Source: Tubiluchus corallicola (lineage: Eukaryota > Priapulida > Priapulimorpha > Priapulimorphida > Tubiluchidae). Taken from it: DNA of 64,000 nt. The notes beneath the pieces are model-generated. The model was not told where the DNA came from and did no database searches. It saw only the letters and a program-made list of their open reading frames with translations. The stretch spans positions 1-64,000 of the forward strand of contig JAQGDQ010000119.1 of NCBI GenBank assembly GCA_030141605.1. The letters run 5' to 3'. Within the stretch, counting starts at the first letter, position 1. The number at the start of each line of letters is the position of its first letter. Positions 42,363 to 55,080 of this stretch are shown piece after piece. The translations under genes were made by a program, and so were the position numbers.

Positions 42363-44627
42363 TTAACTCGCTCATAACAGCCATATTACTTTCGGTTACA
42401 CAACCTTTTCCTACTACGTGTGTACTCCCCTCTCCGTCCCCCTCCTCTCACACACCCCCGCACATAATCTGGAAAATGAGAGAAACGGTGTCCAGTCACC
42501 AGCGAGAGTAACCACGCATAGTTTCGCGAAGCTACTCCTAAAGTTGGCCTAATTAGTTGCTGTTTTGTTCCTAGGTCTGGAGGACTGCTTGATGCCATGG
42601 AATCACTGTCACAAACTGGCTTCAATTGCTGTTGGAATACGCTACATTGCAATCAACCGGGCGAATGATTGCTTCCCAGTGGGAGGACTGCTGGTCGTGA
42701 CGAGAATCCTAATCTATCATCTTGATTAGTCATGTGACATGTGAGCGATGCCCTCCCGGGGGCTTGTCACGAACTAGAACCAGTCCGGTCAATAGCATCA
42801 TGGCCAAAAGTCATAGATACAAAGTGACCACCGAATGAAAAGCCTTTGGTTCTTGTCATTGTCCGTTGTGTTCGTTGTCATTGTCATCACTGTCGTTATC
42901 ATTTTATCGTCATCATCATCATCAACATCATCTTTGTGACTGCATTAGCCCTTGATTCTTGACGTTTTGACGCAATTGTGTTCGTTGTTACTGTCATCAC
43001 TGTCATCACAATTTTGTCATAATCTTCATCATCACCATCATCATCAGCATCATCATTATCATCATCACCATCATCATCATCATCACCATCATCATGATCA
43101 TCGCCATCATCATCATCTTTATTGTAACGATTGAATAGTCGTCATCAGCATCGGCATACATCATGATAAGCATCGCCGTCGTCACTGTCATCATCATCAT
43201 TCCTTTTTTCCCTTTGAGAAATGAGTTTTCACAACTTTTTTCACTATTACTGACTTTGATCAAACTAACACCGAATGTAAAGCATTGGGTTATTCACTTA
43301 TTGAATTTTTCTGTCCAATACCTGCATATATCATCTAGAACGCCATTTACTGTTGTCGTGAATCCGTGTTTTCTTAAAAATTTAGAATACGTGTAACTCT
43401 GCTGTGACGTCGCTAAAACGTATTGACATCAACAATGAAAAACAACGAAAATGAGAATGAAAATCGCTTTATAAAGTTACTCGCTAGGCAAGCGAGTAAC
43501 TCAAAAAGAATCATTATTTCAACCAAAGTATGTCAAACCTTGACAAACGCGTGCTTCTATCGGCAGTTGCAAAAACATCAAAGAAAGGGTCCGCCACATG
43601 ATGATTGATTGACTGGAAATACGTCCAAGACCTGCATCTATCCAGCTTATCTTCAATTATCGTAATTGCCAATTATCTGTGTCAAGGTTGACTACTGATG
43701 GACTAATTTCTGCATGACCTAATACAATCTAATCAAGATTAATGGTTCCTGTGGTATATCTCCGGGTAATTTTGTCTTGCGTGGTTCTTGTGCTTGGGGG
43801 TGGGGGTGGGAGGGTGTTGTAACGGGCCCGAATTTTTATGGTTCGTTGCCTTCAATTTAAATGTAATGACTGGAAGCCACAGAACATAAACATAACGTGG
43901 GTTTTGTTGAGCCGGTTTCTAATGTAGTTCTATTTTTCTCTTGTAACTTGGTTTAACAGACCCGTGTTTTACATTTACATGTTGTTGAGGTCAAATCTGC
44001 TTATATTTGTGACACACTTTGTCTATATACTTGGAAATAGCTATAGCCATTGCTTGTTGATTGTTTGGTCATTCCAAATCTCAGAGGATCCAATGACATA
44101 TGTATTGTTTCTGCACTTATCAATTTTGTATTGGGCTTAATTATAATTATTTCTTGCAGTTTCAAATGATCTTTAGCAATTTTTGTGGTAATCAGATATC
44201 ATATGCTATATTATAACAGGCAAATTTGTTGATGTGAACTGCCTTAATGTCTTTACTGCTCATAACTAATGGTGTAAAAATATTGTAATTTTTCTTATAG
44301 AATATACAACTAGCTTTGAAAACGCATTTTATGCCTACTGAGCGTGATCATTACAGATGTGCTTCTCTCCTGAAAACAGATTTGTAGAGATTAATCCAAA
44401 GACTTGCTATTATTTGATAAGTTTGAAAGTAAAAGTATCACAAATGATTGCCAGATGACGTACCAATCGGCTAAAGATCATTCAGTTGGCTAGGCACTCG
44501 ACAGCCTGTCCACCAGCAAAGTAAACAAACAGCAAGAAATCCCCATCAATGACCAATTCAAATTCCTGTGACACTTGGGCAAAGAAGTCCAATCCTTAAT
44601 ATGAGCTCTAAGAGACGCCTGCATGTA
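42363..44627. other. intergenic with (ATC)n tract
   Basis: Contains an imperfect (CAT/ATC)n microsatellite at about 42893-43200. A G-rich run lies near 43795-43815. No host gene recognised. Confidence 0.6.
42893..43200. repeat. (ATC)n imperfect microsatellite
   Basis: CATCATCATC-type repeats with interspersed CACTGTC words over about 300 bp. Poly-His and poly-Met frames in it are artefacts. Confidence 0.9.
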
Positions 44628-44743
44628 CAGGGTGGTACGTAACCTTTTGCTGGGGGGGGGGTGCAGGAACAACCAGTAACAGCACAGAACAATTTATTAC
44701 ATCGAAGTGCTCCTCAAACAATTGCAAATGTATTATACCTTAA

Positions 44744-45423
44744 AGGATCGGAAAAGGGGTACCTGAAATAGGCTTCAGAAAAAATCGTCATAAAAAATTA
44801 TCTTACTTTATAGCTATTTTATGCGTATATAAAACTCGCGTTAAAAGGATTTTTTGTTTGTTTTCATTTTAAATCTTCCGCAATACTGTTCTGAAGTCGC
44901 CATTACATGACGTCATTTATGCACAACGTAAATCAGGAAAAGGCAATGTTAAACAATGTCCCAAAAACTTTCCATGCAAAGTTGTGTTACTTAGCATTTC
45001 GCTTACCTGCTAGAAAGACTTAAGTAACTAGAAGCGAAAATTAAATAATTATTTAAAAAGCTTTCATTGGTAAAATGTCGCTGACTCACACCCTCCAGGG
45101 TGCGCCACTCACTAACCAAAAACGAATTTTTAATCTTATAGACTTGATGCAGTAATTTTAAATTTTACTCAGTTAGTGACGTGTGTACTACGAACGCAAT
45201 GATTATTTTTTTCAAACTTTACACAATGTTATCTAAACTTGTTGCAAATGACTTATCGTCAAAATGGCTGCGTCTAACGGTTATCACGGGAGTTTAAATT
45301 TATATGTTTTATACAGCGTTATTGCCGACGCAAGTCTAATATGCAAAAAGGCAGTATATAAGTGGTATAAAATTTCAAGACAAATTTTTTAAGCTTTATA
45401 TAAGTGGAGGGTTTTCTTGTGCT
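44744..45423 (-). mobile_element. family C TTAA-type MITE, inverted, nested
   Basis: TTAA at 44740-44743 and 45424-45427. Left end AGGATCGGAAAAGGGGTACC, right end TTTTCTTGTGCT. Matches 34240-34909 in reverse. Confidence 0.83.
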
Positions 45424-45467
45424 TTAAATATTTAGTGCAGAAGCCTAAAAGATTCGTACATCTTGTA

Positions 45468-46333
45468 CAGTCTGCAGTCTAGAGGCGTATAACTGGAAGC
45501 GGTGAAGAACTCAAGATCCTCAAACACGTCTTGTAGATGTCTAACAATCATGTCTGTTGAATAGTGATCACAGACTGTGTTTTTTTATGATCTTAGTGTC
45601 CAGTCTTTTGAGATAACTCTTAATTTCTTCCCACGAAGTGAGTAGCTTAGAAATTTACCAATCCTTAACCCCAACAGACACAGTTAGGGAAATCTTGTTA
45701 TATTGTTGTTGATTTCTCTGTTTTTTCCTGAAGTACTTATTGCTTCTTGTTTTGCACAAACTATCGCTATTAGGTCATTGACTTAGTAATTGCTTGTATC
45801 AGGCAGTACCTCATCAATGTCACCTAGATAAAGAAGCTTCCTGATTCAATGAAGTGTTTTGCTGTTAAATAAAAGGGTAACGAAAAAGCTGACACAGGAC
45901 TGTAACTTTTGGGCAGTCACTCTGTAAACACTCTGTCTTTCATGAGCTCTGTCTCTGGTGAGGCAGGCTTCAAACTGCTTCAAGGTTTGGGCTAACTGAA
46001 AAAAGTTATCTCTTTCGTTCATATATCTGATCAAAGTGTTATGGTTGGAACAGTCAAAACAGAAAAGCGATTTGTCTTAAAATAAACAGACTTGAACTCT
46101 AAACCTGCAGTTCGGTGTATTTCTACCAACACAATCTACTACAAAACAATCGTTAAAGAGAACTTTTACAAAAGACCACAAACAACAATCCTGAAAGTTG
46201 ACACTAAGATGATAAAAAAACACAACCATTGGTCAGTAGTCATAAGACAAGCTTGTGAGACACCCACAAGACGTGTTTGAGTTCTTTTAGAGTTCTTCAG
46301 TGCTCCAATCGTACCCCTCAAGACTGCAGACTG
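45468..46333. mobile_element. family I element with ~80-bp inverted ends, nested
   Basis: The left arm begins CAGTCTGCAGTCT and contains TGAAGAACTC and TCAAACACGTCTTGT. The right arm contains ACAAGACGTGTTTGA, GAGTTCTTCA and AGACTGCAGACTG, which is the reverse. Left flank is TA; the right flank is TT, probably a mutated TA. The interior has no transposase. Confidence 0.78.
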
Positions 46334-46437
46334 TTGAGACCTCCATGAGAGAACTTATTGAAAGCACAACAAATACACTATTGTTGTTGAATAACACAAC
46401 CTTGCGGGTAAACTGAATTCACTTTCTTTGTGGTTAA

Positions 46438-47054
46438 GGCAAAACCGGGCCAAATCTTAGTCCGCAGGTCAAAATAATCTTTAAAATATTGAAAGGAAGC
46501 ACACTATTTTTTTTCAAAAATGACTCATGTGAAAGAATTATTACCACACAAACACAATTTCACGTTCCCGCCACTAGCTTTTCGCTGTTGCATGCATTTC
46601 GCCATTCGTTAGTTAGACTGGCACTAGTGGAAACCCATTTTGGAAACCCATTTCACAAAAACAGGTGCTGTACCGCTCAGTTCATACGTGTTTGTTTGTG
46701 ACGAACTACACACGTTCATCAGCTTATGCGTGAGTGCAGCGATAAATTTGAAATTTCAATTTTTATCTTGAAACTTGCCTATTTTTAGTACAACACACTG
46801 AATATCTTACAGTAGCACTGTACTTTAATTTTCGCTTTCGCAAAAACGTGCAACAGCCTCGTGGAATATTTTTGCTGTTGAAAATTATGTTAGTTTGTGA
46901 TGTCATCAATACTTGTGCTCGCCTGTCGTTAATTAAGATTTTAATAGATTATTTAATTACCAGAAATGCATTTGCAGTAGTAATTGTGTTAAAATGTATA
47001 CTTTTTATCCGACTTGAAAACGGGATAGTATATGAAAAATCATCCTGTCTTCCT
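46438..47054 (+). mobile_element. family D TTAA-type MITE, full length, nested
   Basis: TTAA at 46434-46437 and 47055-47058. Starts GGCAAAACCGGGCCAAATC and ends CCTGTCTTCCT. 617 bp, no coding capacity. Confidence 0.83.
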
Positions 47055-47145
47055 TTAATGTTCTTCACAGCAGCTTTACCAAACTATTCTATATAGTTAC
47101 TCGTTCTTTGTGTACTCCCTGGCAAAAACGTTACGTACCACCCTG

Positions 47146-48341
47146 TATTACACAAGATTACATATCACACAATAAGCCAGTTATATTAGCAAAGTCGAAT
47201 GTTTGTCAAAGATCGTATGAAGCCCCACGGGAGAATGGCGCAAAATTGTGCAGCCACTAAGCTGCTGACATGTAACATTGCTGTTGACTCCACTCTGCCT
47301 GCCTGAGAATGTTTATCATGCATAATTACATAGCTATTTGGTAAAATCGCTGAGGGCAGGAGGCGCTTGAGTCGCATCATTGAAGAATGCCTAATGAAAC
47401 GTGGCAGGAGATGCATGTCTTTCGATCATAATGATTATCAGTTAGATTTCACTACTGATAACACTAGTTGATAAGCTAAGCCTTCTCTATGCAAAACAGT
47501 CGGTTCTTTTGCAAGAAAAAGGCATTTACAAACATACATCAGTTTATATTGGCAGAGCCTATTATGCACTAATTAAGTATTTAACAGAAGCCAAACAGTT
47601 AATGAATAAACAGACCAGTAAAGAAATTGATACAGTAAATTATGCACTAATTATGTATTTACAAAAGCCAAATAGGTAATGATTAAGCAGACTAGTAAAG
47701 AAATTGATACAGCAACAAACAGTTAAGTGTTTGAAAATAAAGTTAAAGGAACTGAACTACTTTGTACACTAAAAGAAGTACAGTGTGTACACCGTGTACA
47801 TTAAGAGAAGACTTATTAGGGTACATAGACAAACTTTCCTTTATTAACAAGCCCCAGTTATTTGTAGCTCTAGTCACAATGCTGAAATTATTAAAATCAG
47901 CTTTGCGGCCAGAGGCACAAATATGATCATTCACGCATCAATCTATCTATCTGTAAAACATTGCCGATACAACATCAAAAATGTAATGATTCTGAACACA
48001 TTATCTAAAGATCGGGGTCAAGAGGTCATTCATTAACCCGCTATCAAGAAAGTGAATTCAGTTTACCTGCAAAATTGTTATTCAACAACAAATCTAATTC
48101 TCTCTATAGCAAAAATCTCATCAGCTCTCTACTGACAACATCAATGTGATTTATGAGAGTTTGCTTAATTAATAATAAGGCTGTATCTCATCTGTCAGAA
48201 GCAAACAGCGTACTGAAGCCACGAATGCACTGCACAGTTACACTAATTTGCATTTTTACAAACTCTTTGATGCGTAACCGTTGTTGTAACAGTTAGTTTA
48301 GTAAAATTAATGAAAGTGGATTAACTCTGTGGCTCATCATA
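47146..48341. other. intergenic; outer-element fragment near 48020-48120
   Basis: Around 48030-48085 the words GAAAGTGAATTCAGTTTACC and TTATTCAACAAC are the inverse of 46380-46425, a piece of the outer element of the 44.6-47.1 kb nest. A near-repeat of ~90 bp occurs at 47565-47625 and 47640-47710 (AGTAAAGAAATTGATACAG). Otherwise nothing. Confidence 0.5.
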
Positions 48342-48640
48342 CGTAGCATTTAGCTTTATTTTTTCTCTGCTTAAAACGTAGCACTTAGCTCTATTTTTTC
48401 TCTGCATAAAACGTAGCATTTAGTTCTATTTTTTCTCTGCTTAAAACGTAGCATTTAGCTCTATTTTTTCTCTGCTTAAAACGTAGCATTTAGCTCTATT
48501 TTTTCTCTGCTTAAAACGTAGCATTTAGCTCCATTTTTTCTCTGCATAAAACGTAGCATTTAGTTCTATTTTTTCTCTGCTTAAAACGTAGCATTTAGCC
48601 CTATTTTTTCTCTGCCTAAAACGTAATATTTAACTCTACA
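48342..48640. repeat. 35-bp minisatellite
   Basis: About eight copies of ACGTAGCATTTAGCTCTATT followed by TTTTCTCTGCTTAAA. Variants differ by CTTAAA / CATAAA and AGCTC / AGTTC / AGCCC. Confidence 0.93.
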
Positions 48641-50283
48641 GTGGCGGCAGTTGTTGTTGTTGTTGTGCGCGCCGTGCAGGTTTATGAACAGAAGTGTAGA
48701 TAAAATAAAGTAATAAAAATGCAAATAAACACAAAGTTATATTCATACAAAGTTAGTAAGTTTGACACAAAGAATTGCAGAATGACTGTTGCTAGTTCTT
48801 TCCTTTAAATTTAGAACTGGGCATAATAGATAATATAAAACGCTATCAGCATACTTATGCACTGGCGGCTCGTGTATATGTACTGTGAAACTGCAGCACC
48901 CTCATTTTTATTCAATATTATTGAATATAATAAGTCTTTTTTCTTCAGTTCTTTTTTATACTTGTACGGAACTGAAGCACTTGAGGGTAGTACTGTTTGC
49001 TTCACAGCCCAGCGCAGTGGCGTGTTTGGCTGTTGTGCGCATGTCTGAGATAACACGTCTGCTGCTAGGTAGAGAAAGTACTGTTTGCTTCGCAGCCCAG
49101 GAGCTGTACTCCAGCAACGCAGTGTTTGGCTGTTGTGCGCATGCGGCCATGCGCACGTGTATGAGATAACATGCTGCACACTGCACTTGCTAGCTTCTGC
49201 TACTAGGTAGAGAAAGTACTGTCGCTCACGCAGTTTGTTGTCAGCTGTCTTGTGCTTAAAAACCGTGTACCGGCATATTCTTAAACTGCGACAATTTAGG
49301 CTATTTGTGAGTAAAAATATTTTTGTTTAGGATTTTGTCAAGTTCATATATAAATTTTCGTATGTTTGTTTGTTTGAAATTACAATTGCAACATTAAAAT
49401 TACATATGTCCGTTTCGTTTTACACAGCATTAAGGCAATGGCTAAAAATTTTCTGAAGCAGCATCCCTAGTAAATTCAGCTACGAGCAGCCACTGTGGCT
49501 ATGTAATTTGATATAAGCTGGAATTACCGAATTCTATCTCAGCGTGTAAGCTGTCATATTGATGAGAGGTTTTTAAATCTCAATACATGAGCTCTTTCTG
49601 TTTGCTTTTGATTAAGATTAATTTACTTGATTGTAAGTGACAGTGACACCTTGCGGCGTTTCTGTGAAGTAAACTGGGTTATCGCGTAAAGCAAAAAAAA
49701 ACGTCGATTTTCTTAACGAAAATCCGATCTTTTCCCCCGCTCCGTATGAAAGGGGCCTGAGACCAACTTTACAGAGAGGACGCACGGAATTGCTGTCAGA
49801 AAATCAGAAAATTTCCGATTTTTCTAAAAATCTCATACAGCAAGAAAGTTCATTTCACAGTGAAACGGTTTTACCGAGCGTCCAGATTGCTGCATCTACT
49901 GTCGTGTTTTATACTGTATAATCATGACTAAATTAAGTTCTCATATACAAATAGAATTAATAATGTTAGTCAGTGTAATGTAAGACCTGTTTGCTTTTTT
50001 AGCAAAATTCTACTAACAACTTCAAAATCTGAAAATATACATGTATAAAATAAATATTAATAAATTAATAATAACATTTCTTGAAGATAGGACACAACTT
50101 GAAAGAAAAATTGTTAACTCTATCAAGTTTTTACCAGACAAATTTTTAACATCCGGCAGCGGCAATGCCAATAAGGAAGCTGATGCGTAGTAAGCCTCAG
50201 GGCATTCAAATTAGAGAAGAGGCGTTATGGCGTGATTTAAAGCAATAGACCAATTGGTTATAAATATGTAGATGTAGATGTAT
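48641..50283. other. intergenic with family F repeat
   Basis: Family F at about 48850-49230 includes an internal direct duplication (GTGTTTGGCTGTTGTGCGCA occurs twice, and GGTAGAGAAAGTACTGT twice). The remainder is unrecognised. Confidence 0.55.
48850..49230 (+). repeat. family F dispersed repeat, copy 2
   Basis: Inverted match to 31800-32010 (GGTAGTACTGTTTGCTTCAC). It begins near CACTGGCGGCTCGTG and carries a tandemly repeated ~110-bp segment. Confidence 0.65.
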
Positions 50284-50287
50284 ATTA

Positions 50288-50376
<89 letters not shown>
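50284..50376. repeat. (TTA)n microsatellite
   Basis: About 30 uninterrupted TTA/ATT trimers. Confidence 0.98.
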
Positions 50377-50378
<2 letters not shown>

Positions 50379-52184
50379 ACTGTGTGTATTATTTTTCTTT
50401 TTCACGAATATAGCCATCTATGTCGCATTAATAAAACAAAATCGTCACTCTGTTAAAAGAGGGATTAAATCTTATCATTTATGCCAAAATGAGTTAATTG
50501 TTGTTCATTAAGTAAGAAAGGAATAATTGAGTAGTTAACACTAAATTCCGCGAGGATTCCTCGCGAGAATGGAACATGCAGCATTTTTACCGTGCGGCAA
50601 AGTTCCTCACCAGGAGGACGCGTTGCTCTTAGCCGGCAGCAGAATTCCTCACGAGGAACTGCATAACGAATTTTGCCGCGTGCGTCATCACTGCGAAATA
50701 CACCATAGAAAACAATGTGGTCCATTTTCGTGAGGAACGCCCAAGGAACTTCTCCTCGAGGGATTTTGCTGTGCGTCCTCAGTGTGAAATGGGCCCAAGA
50801 GTCCTGCATTGTGGCACACACGCGATTCCATCGAGACAGCCTACGCTCGTGCCGAAAAAAACATCATTTCCTTTCATTGGCAGGCTGTATAGTAATGATT
50901 TGATATACAATGGAGCAGGAAAGTTTAATCATACGAAGAGAGGCAAAGTGTTTGTCATGCTAATTTAGTAGCTCAAAGACACTACTTCAAAGAACTACTG
51001 CCGACCTCTGGCCTGAACATTAAGGGGCTAGAGGGCCCTATTTATGCCCCCAAAAGTCATTTAATTAAACATAGATAGGTTAAGATCATTTATCATCCAT
51101 ATTGATTCCTAGTGAGCCAATATTTAGAAAACACATATGGCAGCAATTTTGAACTGAACGTGACCTTGAGCAATGACTTTTAACAAGAACTCAAAAAGTT
51201 ATTTAATCAGACAAAGTTCGGCATGAAAAAAATCAATGGTTTTGGGTTCAGTAGAAGGTTGGTAATCAAAAAACATTAGTGACAGCAATTTTTTATGAAC
51301 AGAAGTAATTAACAGTAACGTTTTTCTACGGGTTACCAGTATTCGATTTATTGATAAATTGATCAGCAAGGGTCAAACTCGGCCAGAACGACGAGTAGAA
51401 TGATCCAGGCACAAAATCATCGTCACCAGCAATGTTCTTCTGAACGTTTATAAGAACAGTAAGGATGTTCTGGGCTCCTGGACAACGAAATGATAGGTTT
51501 TGATTTTACGGAGATGAAATTAGTTCTCAAAATCCAGACCATAAGACAGGAGTAAACTGTAATGAAGCATTTAAACTCACGCATCTGGTTTTGCTTATCA
51601 GAGATTTCCCGTGGAATAATCCTGTAAATCGTCAAGCTAAGAAGCTTACACGGATTTACAGGAAAGAATTCTACGCATGCGCTAATTCCTAGTACAGTAT
51701 TCTATGGTGAAAAAGTTTTTTTGACTGTGCTCCACATCTCTGGAATAACTACTACTACGCATGCTTTCGTTTAACAGATTTTAAGACTTCTTTGTACTTT
51801 GCATTTATTCATTCTAACAGAAAACGAAAATCAAAAAACGAAATAATAAAATAATTAACAAAATACATTGGACAATGCAAGAACAAATTTACCGGTTACT
51901 AAAAGTTAAAAATGAAAAGTCCCTTGACTTTGGGTTCTAAAGGTGAACGGTCAAGGTTAAAGATTGAAAATACCTATGATGTCAGAATAAATGGGGGTAT
52001 AATCACTAAATCGCCTAGTGTAACTCACTGAAAGTTGTGTGCATTAGCTTAAAACACACTGATTTTGAGGTCAAGAAATCACAAGTCAAGGTCACGAGGT
52101 CATATATTTGTGTGTTGCACATTTTTGATTGTCAAGTCATGAGTCTGCGTTTGGGGCTTTGGCCTTGACCTCATTCTAGTTGCT
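50377..52184. other. intergenic, possible MITE with CCTCG palindromes
   Basis: At 50545-50570 GCGAGGATTCCTCGC is a near-perfect palindrome. Related AGGAACT / TTCCTC words recur to about 50800, suggesting a degenerate element. From 50830 to 52184 nothing is recognised. Confidence 0.45.
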
Positions 52185-52540
52185 CAACAGAAAGAGGAGA
52201 AAAAAGAGAAGAAAGCTCATAAGAGGATACAAAGCTACAGAAGAGAGAACAGAAGAGGTAAAGAGAAGAGGGGAAAGGCGAGGAGAGAAGAGGAGAAGAG
52301 AAGAGAGAGGAATAGAAGAGCAGATAAAGAATGAAAACAAGAAAAGGAGAAACAAAAGAAATAAAGAGAACAGGAAAGTAATGAGGACATGGAAGACGAA
52401 AATAGGAAAGAAGAGATAAAGAAAAGGAGAAACATAACAAAGAGGAAAAACAGACAGAGAGGAGATGGGAAGAGAAGCGAAAAGGAGAAATGTAAGAAAT
52501 AAAAAGTGACTAGGAAAAGAGTGGAAAGAGAAAAGAAAAG
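52185..52540. repeat. polypurine (GA-rich) tract
   Basis: About 350 bp almost entirely A and G on the + strand, with AGAGAAGAGG-type words. The matching pyrimidine-strand frames are compositional artefacts. Confidence 0.93.
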
Positions 52541-52794
52541 ATTTGCCTTCAGTGCCACTTTGTTTATCCACCCTTTCTTTTTGTTAACGTTGCAGTTGCT
52601 TTTACAGGAAAACTCAATTACGGGTAAATACGCGTTCTCCAGTTGCTCGTGAAATTGTTTCTTTTAAGCAAAATGGGTTTCAATCGTTGCATTTTAAATG
52701 AGGAACAATTTACCGCTGCAGTTGTTTTTGCGAGTAAAATTGACTACATTTCTCATCTTCGCCTAGACGACTTGGCGTTCATTGCATAACGAAG

Positions 52795-53450
52795 TCACAA
52801 TATGTAGGACATAGTCAGAATGTGTACGGCATAGTCAGAATGTGCATGGCATAGTCAGAAGGTACACGACATCGTCGGAATATGTATGACATAGTCAGAA
52901 GGTGTACGACATAGTTAGAATGTGTATGACATAGTAAGAATGTGTCGGCACAGTCAGAACTTGTATAACATAGTTAGAATGTGTGTGACGTAGTCAGAAT
53001 GCGTATGACGTAACAAGAATGTGTACGGCATAGTTAGAATGTGTAGGACCTAGTCATAATGTGTAGGACATAGTCCGAATGTGTAGGACCTAGTCACAAT
53101 GTGTAGGACATAGTCAGAATGTGTACGACATAGTCAGAATGCGTACGACATAGTCAGAATGTGTACGACATTGTCAGAATGCGTGGGACATAGTCAAATA
53201 TGTTACATGTACGACCTAGTCAAAATATGTACGACATAGTCAGAGTGTGTACGACAGTCAGAATGTGTACGACCTAGTCATAATGTGTAAGACATAGTCA
53301 GAATGTGTAGGACATAGTCAGCATGTGTGTGACACTGTCAGAATGTGTACGACCTAGTCATAATGTGTAGGACATAGTCAGAATGTGTAGGACATAGTCA
53401 GCGTGTGTGTGACACAGTCAAAATGTGTACGACCTAGTCATAGGACCTAG
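52795..53450. repeat. 20-bp minisatellite, left part
   Basis: Some 30 imperfect copies of CATAGTCAGAATGTGTACGA. Variants include CCTAGTCATAATGTGTAGGA. The array is cut by a LINE and resumes at 55081. Confidence 0.95.
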
Positions 53451-53456
53451 TCCTAG

Positions 53457-54944
53457 TCTCACTATCGCGTTCTTTTTAATTCGGTTGATAATGGAAATTT
53501 GGAGGAGCAGCTGCACCGGGCCCTTGCAGAAGATATGCATATTATACCCAAGTTTACTGTTAAAGAGGTGCAAGATGCAATCGGCACACTAACTTTGCAT
53601 AAATCTGCAGGTCCTGATGGTATACAGGTCGAACATTTTAAGTATTCTTCCTCAATGTTACCGGTTCTTTTATCCTTGTTGTTTAGCTCCTGTTTGATTC
53701 ACGGCTTTCTTCCTGAATCGCTAATGATGTCTGTATTAATTCCTCTAGTAAAGGATAAAAATAAAGATATTACGGATGCAAATAACTATAGGCCAATTGC
53801 ACTAGCTTCTATTGCCAGCAAAATATTCGAAATTTTATTACTTAACAGATACAAACAGTATATTCAAACAACTCCTAATCAGTTTGGCTATGTAGAAAAA
53901 CTTGGCACTGAAATTTGCATAAACACATTAAAGGAGATCATTGACTACTACATTAGTCGTGATAGCTCTGTTTACATTGTTTTTATCGACGCGTCAAAGG
54001 CATTTGATAGGGTTAATTTCTTCAAGCTTTTTCTTAAACTCACAAAGACTTCAATCCCGAATATTGTAATCCGCTTGCTCACATTTTATTACACGCAGCA
54101 AGGCATGTCTGTCAGGTGGGGACATAGTCAGTCTACAACTTTTAATATTGGAAATGGAGTACGCCAAGGTGGCAAGATGTCACCATTTCTTTTTAAATTT
54201 TATTTTAAAGATCTAAGTGTGAAGCTTTCATCCACCCAACTTGGTTGCAATGTGTCGAACATGGTTATGAACCACCTGATGTACGCTGACGATGTTTGTT
54301 TGTTAGCAACAACGATTACGGCCCTACAGCAACTACTAAACGTGTATAAATTGTATGCTGAACAGTATGACATAAAAATCAATGTAGCTAAAACTAAACT
54401 TATGTCTGTTAATTCAAACATCATGAGAAATTTTATGTTTGGTAACATCAAACTAGATAATAATGTTTTACGTACCTGTGATAGTGAAAAATATTTGGGA
54501 CATATTATTTCAAATGATAACCGAGATGACCTTGACATTATTAATCAAAGATCCCTATACTACTGTCGCACAAACCAACTTATTAGAAAATTCAGCTATG
54601 GTTCTGTTGATGTTAAAAGATATCTATTTAATGCTTACTGTAATACATTCTATTGCATGTCTACTTGGATGCATATCTATTTTAATAATGGTAATATCTT
54701 AAAACTCAAAATTGCGCACAATGTGTCAAAAAGATTATTTTTCGGATATGCATATGATTACAGTGCTCGTGAGATGAGTGTTGAAATTCACGTGATGTAT
54801 TTTGATGTATTACGTAGAAAATCTGTCTTAAGTTTAATAAAAAGATTTGATACTAGTGATAATTTAATGTGCCAGAAAATTTTAGTAAGCGATGCCAAAT
54901 TTACATCGCACATAAGACAGCAATGGTGGAGACTATTATTGTAA
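53457..54944 (+). CDS. LINE reverse transcriptase (partial ORF2)
   Basis: About 495 codons, no endonuclease. RT blocks are visible in order: LTLHKSAGPDGIQVEHFK, NNYRPIALASIASKIFE, VFIDASKAFDRVNF, NGVRQGGKMSPFLF and LMYADDVCLLATT. The YADD box is intact. The frame then runs through a thumb and a C-terminal region ending WWRLLL. No stop or frame shift interrupts it, so the copy looks young, but loss of the 5' half makes it inactive. The clade is judged by eye; CR1, Jockey or a relative are possible. Confidence 0.9.
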   Translation, partial: SHYRVLFNSVDNGNLEEQLHRALAEDMHIIPKFTVKEVQDAIGTLTLHKSAGPDGIQVEHFKYSSSMLPVLLSLLFSSCLIHGFLPESLMMSVLIPLVKDKNKDITDANNYRPIALASIASKIFEILLLNRYKQYIQTTPNQFGYVEKLGTEICINTLKEIIDYYISRDSSVYIVFIDASKAFDRVNFFKLFLKLTKTSIPNIVIRLLTFYYTQQGMSVRWGHSQSTTFNIGNGVRQGGKMSPFLFKFYFKDLSVKLSSTQLGCNVSNMVMNHLMYADDVCLLATTITALQQLLNVYKLYAEQYDIKINVAKTKLMSVNSNIMRNFMFGNIKLDNNVLRTCDSEKYLGHIISNDNRDDLDIINQRSLYYCRTNQLIRKFSYGSVDVKRYLFNAYCNTFYCMSTWMHIYFNNGNILKLKIAHNVSKRLFFGYAYDYSAREMSVEIHVMYFDVLRRKSVLSLIKRFDTSDNLMCQKILVSDAKFTSHIRQQWWRLLL

Positions 54945-55080
54945 TTTTCATGTTTATTTAAGTTTGTGTGTGATTTGTTTGTAGTTTTTTTTTGTTTTTA
55001 TGATGTATGTTGTATATATGTAAACTTATGTTTGAATATGAACTTATGTTTGAAATAAAGAATTAAATCAAATCAATCAA
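53457..55080 (+). mobile_element. 5'-truncated non-LTR retrotransposon (CR1/Jockey-like group)
   Basis: Contains an RT frame, a short 3' UTR with AATAAA at 55054-55059, and a tail of ATCAA-type repeats. The 5' end begins inside the RT fingers, the usual result of incomplete target-primed reverse transcription. Both flanks are the same 20-bp minisatellite, so the insertion point is unambiguous. TCATA next to each border may be the target duplication. Confidence 0.88.

Larger units (their letters stand above)
44628..47145 (+). mobile_element. TA-flanked outer element enclosing three other MITEs
   Basis: The left end TA-CAGGGTGGTACGTAACC matches the inverted right end (GTTACGTACCACCCTG then TA) at 20 or more positions. 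Inside are a family C copy (44744-45423), a long-TIR element (45468-46333) and a family D copy (46438-47054). The outer element's own sequence totals only about 350 bp. CAG ends and TA flanks point to Tc1/mariner type. Confidence 0.75.

Noticed and set aside
44490-44672. Short - strand frame resembling a transposase scrap
   Set aside because: It runs across the end of the TA-flanked element at 44628 and has no conserved motif.
52171-52571. Hydrophobic Phe/Leu/Ser-rich frames on the - strand and Arg/Lys-rich frame on the + strand
   Set aside because: They lie entirely in a polypurine tract and reflect composition.
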